The notes under the pieces: generated by a model
The model's database searches: none
What the model saw: the letters and a program-made list of their open reading frames with translations, nothing else
What the model was told of the DNA's origin: nothing
In this document: in pieces, positions 43,378 through 54,007 of the stretch
How the letters are laid out: each line of letters starts with the position of its first letter
Position numbering within the stretch: the stretch's first letter is position 1
Program-made: the position numbers and the translations under genes
Source of the DNA: Nicotiana tabacum
Lineage: Eukaryota; Streptophyta; Magnoliopsida; Solanales; Solanaceae
DNA: 64,000 nt
NCBI RefSeq assembly: GCF_000715075.1
Contig: NC_134082.1
Coordinates: 191,631,948-191,695,947, forward strand
Direction of reading: 5' to 3'

Positions 43378-45659
43378 GTTGTCTATGTGGACAAATACGT
43401 ACCATGTTTGACAGTTTATATTATCGTATTTAAAATTTTAAATTGTTAGAGATAATATACTTTTAATATATATTTAGTTACATGTTAATTTTTGGTTTCG
43501 TAGTATTATCGAGTCTGTTTATTTTTCTCCTATTTGATTTAGGCAGATGAAATAGCCACTGTCATTTACACAATTATCATTTATCAGACTTTGTTTCTTA
43601 CGATTTACGACCGCGCTACTAGAACATTGCAAAAAAAGGTCCAAGAATACCGATCGAAATCGGTCGGAATTCAAGAAAAATTGACCAATTTTCAACTGAC
43701 TCTAATTCGCCGAAGAAAGAGTGGTCGCTAATGTATAGCGACCGAAGTCGGTCGCAAATTCCGACAGATGGTAGTCGGTAAATTCAAAACCAATTTAACT
43801 GACACAAATTCTTGGAAAACTAAAAATACCGACTAAAATCGATCGGTCTTTTGGAAATTAAGTTTTAATTATTTTTTATATTAGCAATCGATATCGGTTG
43901 ATATAATAATTTTTTATTTTCTTTATTGTATTTTTCCGACCGAAATTGGTCGGTATTATTAAAATATATTAAATTTAAAAACACAAATTCCGACCGGTTT
44001 CAATTGGTAATTTTAAGTCCTGAAAATTATTCATTGCATATACTGACCGAAATCGGTAAGTAAATTTAAATATTGGAAATTTAATTTTAACTTTTTCAAC
44101 TGACTTCGGTCAATATACAGTCGGTTTTTGGGTATATGTTTGATAGAATATTATCGTTTTACAACTGCACCACCTGCTAACAACCAATAACAACTTATAA
44201 TGATATCATTAGATTGTTTAATTCAACCAATAACAACTAATAACAATAATAACAACAATAACAACAATATCAAAACTATATTAACAACATCTATAGAGTT
44301 TCAAAAATTCCAACAAATAAATTTTTCACAAGTTAAAACTTCACATATAATACAAACATTATTCATGGAGTATTTTGTACTGCATCATCTCCACTACTAA
44401 AAAACTTCATCATCAATACGATTCGAAAGATCACGATGAGAAGGAGTAGCATCTGTGGAAGACTCACGAGACCGGGGAATCGGGAAAGTCCCACTAACAA
44501 GAAGATTGACCATTTGACCTTGGAGGGTATTAAATTATTGGTCTCTCTTTTCTAGCTGACGTTGAAAGCTATTAAATTGTTCATCTCTCTTTTCTTCTCT
44601 ATATTTTGCCTCTTTAAGCTCTACTGACAACTTTACGATCTTCTTCTCCATAGCCGAGAGAGTCGACCTATCAAGTACCTCGCCCTGCGAGGAAGTCCCT
44701 ATACCTTGCAATCCCGACCTTGTAGCACCGAAATGATGTCTCTGGAAGGCCATATGTTATCCCCCCTTTTAGGGCCACCGACAACATCCAACCAAATCTT
44801 CAACACTTTTTCATTTGAAATAGAAGGCGAGTCTCCCTGCTTATTTGGTAGCTGAGTCTGATTGCACTCCTCCAGAGTAGTCTTATAGCGACCCTTTATT
44901 TAGAAGATAGAAAATTATTAACTCTATAATATTATAAACATTAATTTGAAGTTACAGTTGTTATGAAACTTACATAGGTAGTTTTCGCCCGGTTCTCGAC
45001 CCATCTACTTAGATTTGTCGGTGCCTTCTTCTTTCGGATATGAGCCTCCATGAAGAACTCATCTTGAGTCAACTTTCTCCCATATTTTTTTCCTACAAAT
45101 ATAATAAAACCTGTTAATTTGAAATACATATAGTTTGATAAAAATAGATTTAAATGCTTTAAGAAATTACCAGTAGTCTATTGGCAGTCCCATGCTCCTT
45201 GCATCCACACAGTGCAAGGAGCCATCCTTTTCAGATGCTCGGGCCTTCTTTCCCTGTTCACTCTTATTCTCGAAATCCTTAGTGGCCCATTACATCAGTA
45301 TATCCTTTCATAAATGTGGTAGAATCGATGAATGCTTCTTGTTTTTCTTCCAAGCAGAACAGAAGGCATGGGCTAGTCTCTTACGACATTTGAACTCAAA
45401 ATATATAAGAATTGCACTATTATGCCGGTCCTCCCAGGCACACTTAATCTGCAAATGAAGTGTGTAAAGTTAGATGAAAATATTGTTAATATAACACTTA
45501 AATAGATAAGAATTGTATTAAAATCTTAAATTGGTTGAAAATATGCTCCACGAGCTCCGGTGAAAAATTACTACAAGTCGCATAGGGAGCATCATGCAAC
45601 CGGCCAAGAGTGTGAGTGATTATTTTTGCAGTCTCATGACTAGGTATGAACCTGCAATA

Positions 45660-45668
45660 TAGATATTA
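45660..45668. repeat. 9-bp target duplication TAGATATTA (left of MULE)
   Basis: Identical to 46,904-46,912 on the other side of the element. Confidence 0.92.
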
Positions 45669-46903
45669 GGCAAAATGGCCTTCGGGCCACTTAGACTTGC
45701 ACCCGTTTTTTAACCCGGTAAAGGTATTTAGGCGTTTTCCATTTACACTTCAACTCATTCATTTGCACAATTTTAAACCCCTCTGATCGTTGACCATGGT
45801 TACATGGCAGCAATGTAACTAACGTAGCAAAAATGTATGCTAATCACGCTTGTGAATCACGTGTATATAATGATTATGAGAGAAAAAAATACTAAAATTA
45901 CAAATAATAAATAAAATGAAGTAAAAGCAAAAGATAAAATTAAAAACAAAATAAGGAAAAAAGAATTTCCAACCCTCCTATCTGCCGGCATCTCCCCCTC
46001 ATTCCTTCATCTTCTCCAATTTTTTTCTCTATCCCTTCCTCTTACTCAAACACCACATTCAAAATCTGCACCATCATCGCCTCTTTTGTCACTACTAACT
46101 CAAACACCATTTTCAACCATGAGCATCTAGAGCACACTTTTGCTATAAGATGCAAACAGATCGCCAGGGGAGAGGGGCGGAATAAAGACACAAGCGAATG
46201 CGAAATTGAGGAAAGAAGAATAGGGGTTGGTCGGAATAGCCATGTTGGGGATCTTTTTTGATGGGTAGAGAAGGTTTGAAATTTGTCCAATCCCACAAAA
46301 TCACTCCGATGAGCTTTCTGGTGCCGGTAAAACTTCGAATAATGGATAATCCAATTTCAAGTGATTCGGGATCTGTCTTGGGGGGAATATAACAAAAAAT
46401 TTAATTTTTTGCTGAATGAGAAGGAACCAGAGGAATAACAACACTTTGCAGAAATTTCCGGCGAAATACTAATCGAAATTGTGATATCGACAATAATAAA
46501 ACTGAGAAGAACGGTGGGAATTGATGGGAATACTCATGTAAAGCCTTCAATCACTCCTATTAATGAATTTTCACTGATTTTTGTAATTGATTTGGGGGGT
46601 TTTAGAGTAAAGGAAGGAGGTATTCACGGTGGAAGGTGCTGGTGGCTAACCGAGGAAAAAGAAACAAAAATTTTAATAAAATAGTTAAATAAAGATTATG
46701 ACCCATAAATTATACGTGTCAAACAATAACAAGCGAAGAAAGTGATATGTTAATTATGTGTAAGCTCTTGAGGCACACGCTTAGTTTGAAGTGCTTAGAT
46801 TTTGTATTTTTATTAAGTTGAGGCTTTCAAATGGGAAATACGTAAGTTCCTTTACCGAGTTAAAAAATGGGTACAAGTTTAAGTGGCGCGGAGGCCATTT
46901 GCC
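45669..46903. mobile_element. Non-autonomous Mutator-like element (1,235 bp)
   Basis: Terminal inverted repeats of at least ~55 bp: GGCAAAATGGCCTTCGGGCC at the left and, inverted, GGCAAATGGCCTCCGCGCC at the right, both continuing into ACTTGNACCC and TTTTTTAAC(C/T)CGGTAAAGG. The 9-bp direct duplication is the Mutator signature. The interior (45,960-46,680) is somewhat less AT-rich, with short frames on both strands, and could be captured host DNA, but no gene is recognised. No transposase. Confidence 0.88.
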
Positions 46904-46912
46904 TAGATATTA
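46904..46912. repeat. 9-bp target duplication TAGATATTA (right of MULE)
   Basis: Perfect second copy of the duplication. Confidence 0.92.
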
Positions 46913-47222
46913 TATTAAATAAACACGACTAACTATTATAATTAAGAAAAAAATAAAGAAGTAATAAATAAATCTTACCCATTGTCTTCAAGCCTAATGA
47001 TCATCATATGATAACGATCATATCGCACTGCATCCGGATCATCATTCTCATATGTATCTGAAGCGTACGTAGAAGGGGAGGCATCTAGTTCAGCGCTACT
47101 ATCTCGAAGGCGAAGTCTTGAAATGCTAGAAGACGCACTCCGTGGAGAGGGAGATAGGGTCGCTGATGAAGATGGTTGCAATCTAGACCACTGCGATGTA
47201 GCAACAACAATAACATATACTC

Positions 47223-49696
47223 TGTCGTGCCCCCTTTTTCCTCGCGGAGTCTGAGTTTTGACATTTTGGTACAACTCCTTTCCTTTTGGGAATTGGGTAT
47301 GAGATTTGAAGAGTCGTCACCTAACGGATTAAGGTGCGTTAGGGCACCTAAAATAAATAAATCATGAACTAGTTTACATTATTAGAGATTGGGTAAGGGC
47401 TCGAAATTACCTTGAGGGAAAGGTGTTAGGCACCCCTCGAGGTTCACAACGGTGGGTCCCGACCAAACTCAATTTAAGCTATAGTTTAAACAAATAAAGA
47501 TTATTTAAGACGGGAATTAAAGGGGTCCTAAGTTTATTAGCCTATAGGATTACTTCTATGCAATACTCGATAACCTTCCCCAAATTGAGGTGTAATGCGT
47601 AGCATTAGCGCACAGGTCATCATCTCTTTTACTACCCAATTACCCTCCCCTTTTAATTATTACCTAAGCGTTCTAATAACATCCAGTACGTACCTTATGT
47701 GTGCACTACCCGTCCCTTACCTCTAGCCCTGGAGGTGCTTAAGACCTCTATTTAAGGCAGTTCTAGACTCACCTATGTTGTTTAAAAGGAGAAAACTAAG
47801 CGACAAACAAAAGTCAAGTAGGACTGTCACATAAGAAGCAATTCAGTGGACTCATGTTAACCTCCACAAATAGACAAACAAATGCATGCTGTTCAAACAA
47901 GTAATTTTAAATGATTTTAGGATCCTATAGGAATCTAAATAAGCACAAATAAAATATACAATAGTTTTATTAAAGCGAGCACACGAGTACCTATTAGTTT
48001 GCCTACTGATTTGGTTAATACTCTGAATCCGGGCATATGTCAAACAAGAAATCACAGTTTTTAGACCCAGAATTTTAATTCACCTACAGACTTGCCTGCA
48101 GGTTTCATCTTTTTAGATCCTATGGCATGCTTTCTAAGTGCTGAATTTGATTATAAGCATTATTTCTTATAGACATGATATCTAAATACAGAAAATAATT
48201 TTTTACACTTACTTCCTATAGGCATGATGTCTAAGTGTCAAGACTGATTTTATATGTGTTTCCTATAGGCATGATATCTAAGTGTTAAAACTGTTTTATG
48301 CTTATTTCCTATAGACATGATATCTAAGCGCAAAACTGATATTTCCTATAGGCATGATAACTATATGCAGAATTGATTATTTTATTTCTTATAGGCATGG
48401 TATCTAATTGATTTTTAGTTCCTATAGGCAGGATCTCTATTAATCATGTGTAGGCAGAATTCTTTAAACACATTGCTAGGAAAATTGTTATTCAAACAGT
48501 TAAGATCCTATAGACATGGTTACTAATGCATAAAATGTGCATGGATCCCGTGTACATGATTTCTAAGGAAAAGAATCTATGAACAGAATTTTTAGCATGT
48601 GAGTGAAGTACAGAACAAAACGATTAGAAATACCTATAGACATGATCTCTAAACAAGTATAACGCTCACATAATCATCAATAATACTATAGACAAGATAT
48701 CTACTCGAGTTTCAAGCATAGATATAGAAAACCCCCTCCCCAGCTTTTACTAATAACCCCATATCTGTTTTTTACAAGGATTATTACATTATTACAGACC
48801 AATACCAATAAATTATACAATAAAAAAATCATTATACTATAGCTTGGCAGGCCCAATGTCAATCTGGAAGCCAGGCCTTCAAGCAAGTCTGATGTCCACA
48901 GGTAGTTCATAATACACAAAATGGGCTTCTGATATGTCAAAGTTCCCAAGGGCCTCAGGGACCCCGGACAATGCTCACACTAGAACCTTTTCAAAGAAAC
49001 AATTTTGTAAAGAGTTTGGAAAGCCAGCCCCAGTGTGTCAGAGTTTAGAGGAGTCTCATGGACCCTAGGCAGTGCTCACACTGGGGGTGGTAGGACCCTA
49101 GATAACTAAGAGTAGAAGTTTGAAAATAGTGTATAAAGGTAGGGGACAGTTTCAGAAAGAAAGCAGTTTGATTTTTCAGAAGTGAACAGAAACAGAATCA
49201 TATTCCAACAGATCGGTTCAGATATAGATACAAATAATTAAACAATCACAACAAAACATGAGCACTTGAATCATAGACAGAACTGACCGCACACATTCAC
49301 AATCCCTAAACAACTTCTGAATAGGGACCAGGTAATCAAAACAAAGTTCATATTGCTGGAGTTAACTCGATTTACTGGTTATCACTAGGTGGAATCAAGC
49401 ATACAGGTATTAAGCAGAGGAAAACATGCTGAAATTGAAATGACTATCCAAACAACCATACAGAACAGGGTAGGGTAATAGGATTTGAACATGCTATTTT
49501 CAGAAACAAGTAACAAGTGTCATGGACTAAACAGAGACATGCTAAAGCAAACTAATCATACTAACATGTAGAACAAGATAAGTTAACAAGAATTAAGGCA
49601 TGATAGTTAAGAGAGCAATAAACAGGAACATAGAGCAAACAGAAGCATGTTGAAATTCATAATGAACTGACTACATAGTATATAGAGGAGAACATC
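47223..49696 (-). repeat. LTR E: large gypsy LTR fragment inserted in CACTA-b
   Basis: Starts TGTCGTGCCCCCTTTTTCCT at 47,223, resembling the TGTCACACCTCCTTTTTCCG end of LTR A, followed by the same type of landmarks (AGAGTCGTCACCTAACGG, GAAAGGTGTTAGGCACCCCTCGAG). It interrupts the first CACTA-b exon. It carries the 20-nt repeat cluster and stops where chromovirus F begins. Whether it resumes after F is unclear. Confidence 0.7.
47917..48710 (+). repeat. Interspersed 20-nt motif, about 12-13 copies
   Basis: Variants of CCTATAGGCATGATATCTAA occur near 47,920, 48,115, 48,165, 48,215, 48,262, 48,306, 48,342, 48,389, 48,420, 48,505, 48,545, 48,630 and 48,687, spaced 30-90 bp apart except the first. 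The spacers differ, so this is not a simple tandem array. Confidence 0.75.
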
Positions 49697-52649
49697 TGTC
49701 ACGACCCGGATTTTTCGACCCTCGGGAGTTGTGATGGCGCCTACTAATGAAAGCTACGCAAGGCAACTGTTTGAACGAATTGCCTTTTTCCCATTTTAAT
49801 CCTTTAATCAATGTGAATCAATAGTTTATAAACAACATAATTTAAACAAGCGAAAGAGGCAATTAAACCATTTAAATAATTCCAGTACGATTTCTTAAAC
49901 AAAAGCTACCCAGAACTGGTGTCACAACTTCACAAACGGTGTAGAAATACTACAAACAAGGTCTAAAAAATAAATGCAACACTGTTTCTGAATTACATAA
50001 TTCAAACAGGAAGAAAGGATAAAGGGAGATGCCAGGGCCTGCGAACGCCTGCAGGACTACGTTGGATCTCCGTATGGATTGAATGTAGCCACCCAAGCTA
50101 AGGTCCAAAAGCTACTGCGCCGGAATCTGCACACAATGCAGAGTGTAGTATCAGCACAATCAACCCCATATGTTGGTAAGTGCCTAGCCTAACCTCAGCA
50201 AAGTTGTGACGAGGCTAGGACTAGACTACTAAACAAACTTGTGCAGTTAAATCATATACAACGGAAAATAAAAGCAGGAATGTACAATTTAGAATGGGAG
50301 GGGGAAAATATGCTACGGGGAAACATTAAATGATAACAGAAAGACATCAGGTAAATACAAGGAACACCATAACTCAAGTATCAACAAGGATTAGAAATCA
50401 AACAAGTGCACAACATCACCGTTTGTACTTTTATTCTCGTTCTCACCAGAAGAATCAATATAAACTGCACGACATCACCCTTCGTGCTTTTACTCTTGTC
50501 CTCACTATAAAATCAATATAATCGACACGAAATTGTACATCGTGCGGCACAGCATCACCCTTTGTGCTTTTACACTCTTCCTCACAAAATCATACACGAC
50601 ATCACTCTTCGTGCTTTAACTCATTCTCACCAAAACAATGCACGACATCACCCTTCGTGGTTTAATACTCTTCCTCACCCAAACAACAATCACAAGCAAT
50701 AGGGCAAGGAAATAAGTAAAATTACAATAAAATCCCGGCAAGAGAACAATAGTTCAACAATCAAATCCCGGCAAGAGAACAATATCAAAAGCATCAACTT
50801 CCTGGCAAGAGAGACAATATAAAAATTCTCTTCTCTTTTTTATTTTTACTTCACAATTCACTTCACAACTCGAGCCAATGCTCTATAAGATTCAATTGCT
50901 TATTATACCTCCACAATTCATTATCCAACTTGAGCCAACGCTGCTCAATGTTCAAATATCACTATTACTTCCACAAGAGTTGCTCAACAATAGAAATCAT
51001 CACTTAAGGCATGAACAATACAAACGCAGTCACAATAGTCATAGAATAAGACTCACGGACATGCTTGACACCAACGCATAGATACTCGCCACCATGCCTA
51101 TACGTCGTACTCAACAAATAACACATAGCAAATAGGACACAACTCCTAATCCCTCAAGCAAAGGTTAGACCAAACACTTACCTCGATGCCACAAACACAA
51201 TTCAAGTCTCCACTATCGCTTTACCTCATGATTCCACCACCAATTCGCTCATATCTAGCCACGAGTTACTTAACTATATCAATAAATGCTAAATGAATCA
51301 ATTCCAATGCATGCAAATAGGTTTTCTAATTTTTTTTCCAAAAAGTCAAAAATCGTCCCCGGGCCCACATGGTCAAAACCCGAGGTTCGAACCAAAACCC
51401 GATTACCCATTCCCCCACTAACCCAAGTATATAATTTATTTTGAAATCGGACCTCAAGTAGAGGTCCAAATCCCCAAAATTTGAAAACCTAGGTTCTACC
51501 CAAAACACCCAATTTTCCCCATAAAAACCTTTAATTTTGAGTTGAAATCATGAGAAAAGATGTTAAAGATCGATGAAACCAAGTTAGAAATGACTTACAA
51601 TCGATTTGGAAGAGTATTTGTCTTTGAAAAATCGCCCAAGAGTATTTTGGTTTTGAAAGGGATTGAAAAATGGTTGAAATGCATCTAAGTAATGATTTTG
51701 CAGGTTGCAGGTGTCGCAATTGCGACCAGGGTTCGCAATTGCGAACCCCTCAGACTGCTAACCTCGTATTTGCGAACAGGGGTTCACATTTGCGAACCAT
51801 GAGAAATCCAGTCCTCTTCGCATTTGCGATACTGCCTTTGCATTTGCAATGTCGCATTTGCGACAAGTACTTTGCATTTGCGACCAAGGCAGCCCGGGCC
51901 ACTATTCGCATTTGCGAGCTCGCATTTGCATGCTAGGCTTAGCAATTGCAAAGCATGTAGTCCTGCAACACACCAGCTAAAAACCTGCAACTCCCTAAGT
52001 TAAATTCCACTCCATGGCCTATCCAAAACTCGCCCGAGCTCTTGGGGCTCCAAACCAAACATGCACACCAACCTAAAAATATCATACGGACTTGCTCGTG
52101 CAACCAAATCATAAAAATAACATGTAAAACTATGAATTAAACCTCAAAACTCATCATTTTCATCAAGAACACTTTAAAGTTCACAACTCTTCGACCGAAG
52201 GTCCAAATCACGTCAAATAAACTCCATTTTCCCCAAATTTCACAGTTATCATTTAAATACTTTAACAAGTTTGTACCGGGCTCCAAAACCAAAATACAGG
52301 CCCGATACCAATGGTTTCAAACATTAATTCTTTTCTTTATTTCGTAGATAATTCAGTAAAATAATTTCTTTCAAAAATTGATTTCTAAGGCTTGGGACCT
52401 CGGAATCCATTTTCGGGCATACGCCCAAGTCCCATATTTTACTACGGACCTCCCGGGATCGTCGGAACACAGATCCTGGTCCATTTGCTCAAAATGTTGA
52501 CCAAAGTAAACCATAATCAAATTTTAACTCTAGAAATTTCCATTTCTCATATTTTCACATAAAAGGCTTTCCGAATATAGGTCCGGACCACGCACGCAGA
52601 TCGAGGCGAGGTAAAAAGGAGGTTTTAAGGCCTCGGAACACAAGATTTG
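49697..52649 (-). repeat. 3' LTR of element F (left copy)
   Basis: Starts TGTCACGACCCGGATTTTTC and is colinear with 57,804-60,744. It contains a (C)ATCACCCTTCGTGCTTTTA repeat (about 50,416-50,670) and a cluster of TCGCAATTGCGA-like palindromes (51,716-51,930). Its inner end lacks the ~35 terminal bases present in the right copy (ending ...GGATCATCACA) and abuts the polypurine tract. Confidence 0.88.
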
Positions 52650-52650
52650 A

Positions 52651-52661
52651 TCCTCCACCTC
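52651..52661 (-). promoter_or_regulatory. Polypurine tract of element F
   Basis: Minus-strand GAGGTGGAGGA directly before the 3' LTR; it primes plus-strand DNA synthesis in this family. Confidence 0.6.
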
Positions 52662-53968
52662 TAAAACATCCGTTCGTCCTCGAACGGACATAAGAATGAA
52701 GTACCTGAGTCGGGGAAAAGATGGGGATAACAGCTCCGCATATTGGACTCGGACTCCCAGGTCGATGCCTCAGCAGTTTGACCTCTCCACTGAACACGAA
52801 CAGACAGGAAACTCTTCGATCTCAACTGATGAACCTGCCGATCTAGAATAGCTACCGGCTCCTTCTCACAGGATAAGTCCTTGTCCAACTGGACAGTGCT
52901 GAAATCTAACACGTGGTATGGATCGCCGTGATATTTAGAAAAATGGACACATGAAACACTGGATGCACAACTGATAAGATCGGCGACAACGCAAGTCTGT
53001 AAGCCACCTCCCCCACTCGATCAAGAATCTCAAACGGGCTAATGAACCTAGGGCTAAGCTTGCCCTTCTTCCCAAATATCACCATGTCCTTCATAGGCGA
53101 CACCCGAAGCAATACCCGCTCACCGACCATGAATTCCAAATCTCAAACCTTACGGTCGGCATAACTCTTTTGCCTGGACTGCGCTATACGAAGCCTATCC
53201 TGAATGATCTTGACCTTGTCCAAGGTATCGTGTACTAGATCCGTACCCAACAACCGAACCTCTCCCAGCTCGAACCATCCAACCGGCGACCGACACCGTC
53301 TACTATATAAAACCTTATAAGGATCTATCTGGATACTCGACTGGTATCTGTTGTTGTAGGCAAACTCTGCTAGAGGCAAAAACTGATCCCACGAGCCTCC
53401 AAAGTCAATGACACAAGCTCCGAGCATATCCTCCAAAATCTGAATAGTGTGCTCGGACTGCCCGTCCGTCTAAGGATGAAATGCCCAACTCAACCCGTAT
53501 GCCAAACTCTCGCTGAACCGCTCTCTAGAAATGTGAGGTAAACTGCGTACCTCGGTTCAAAATGATAGATACGGGCACACCATAAAGACGAACAATCTCC
53601 CAGATATAGATCTCAACTAACCTCTTGGAAGAATAGGAGACTGCCACCAGAATGAAATGTGCTGACTTGGTCAGCCTATCAACAATAACCCACACTGCAT
53701 TGAACTTCCTCTGAGTCCATGGGAGTCCAACAACGAAGTTCATAGTGATACGCTCCCACTTCCACTCAGGAATCTCAATCTTATGGAACAAACCACCAGG
53801 CCTCTGATGCTCGTACTTAACCTGCTGACAATTCAAACACCGAGCCACATATGCAACAATGTCCTTCTTCATTCTCCTCCACCAGTAATGCTGCCGCAAA
53901 ACTTGATACATCTTAGCGGCACCCGGGTGAATAGAGTATCGGGAACTATGGGCCTCCTCTAAAATCAA
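52661..53968 (-). pseudogene. Element F integrase and chromodomain
   Basis: Zinc-binding part at about 53,962-53,840 (SIHPGAAKMY, YVARCLNCQQVKYEHQ: HHCC pattern). Catalytic core: ITMNFVVGLP and SIILNRGTQF have Asn at both positions where the family has the catalytic Asp, so the enzyme would be dead even apart from shifts. The frame continues in 53,436-53,143 (LPLAEFAYNNRYQSS) and 53,139-52,906 (GKLSPRFISPFEILDRVGEV, AYRLALSP). It ends with a chromodomain-like segment (VAILDRQVHQLRSKS, VQWRG, ASTWESESNMR) at 52,860-52,690, which in chromoviruses steers integration to heterochromatin. Confidence 0.82.
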
Positions 53969-54007
53969 CTCCCGGAGCCCATTCGCATTAGGCTCACAAA
54001 CTCGACC

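Larger units (their letters stand above)
42227..43616 (-). mobile_element. CACTA-a: end of a CACTA transposon
   Basis: Begins TACTAGAAATCCGG (CACTA with C to T). About 500 bp of subterminal repeats follow, with ACCGACCAA(A/C)(G/C)TTGGTCGGT units on both strands (42,258-42,770), the typical binding-site arrays of CACTA elements. It then holds a (CAA)n tract and a last-exon remnant (43,030-43,377). The rest is missing or lies beyond CACTA-b. Confidence 0.75.
43617..47222 (-). mobile_element. CACTA-b: CACTA transposon with transposase_24-like gene
   Basis: Starts TACTAGAACATTGC next to ~500 bp of GACCGAAATCGGTCGG-type subterminal repeats (43,650-44,130), a different motif from CACTA-a. A minus-strand multi-exon gene follows, interrupted by a MULE (45,669-46,903) and cut by LTR E at 47,223. 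The other terminus is outside what can be identified. Confidence 0.75.
44380..47222 (-). pseudogene. transposase_24-like (Ptta/En-Spm) gene of CACTA-b
   Basis: Exons in minus-strand order: 47,222-46,979 (Ser-rich, ending YHMMIIRLEDN before donor G|GTAAG); 45,651 to ~45,540 after TATATTGCAG (FIPSHETAKIITHTL, LVEHIFNQFK); ~45,447-45,192 (IKCAWEDRHN, then a stop after SSILPHL); ~45,129-44,941 (FFMEAHIRKKK, RWVENRAKTTY); and 44,753-~44,380 (coiled coil MEKKIVKLSVELKEAKYREE). The second and fourth exons are typical of the plant transposase Ptta/En-Spm family; this protein is thought to bind subterminal repeats. The MULE lies in the first intron and the premature stop and lost 5' end make it a pseudogene. 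Exon limits are approximate. Confidence 0.65.

Noticed and set aside
46975..47274. Start codon at 47,274 for the CACTA-b exon
   Set aside because: The first ~17 codons lie inside LTR E; the original exon is cut at 47,222.
47917..48710. CRISPR-like short repeats with variable spacers
   Set aside because: Repeats are imperfect, spacers vary from 15 to 70 bp and the sequence is inside a plant LTR.
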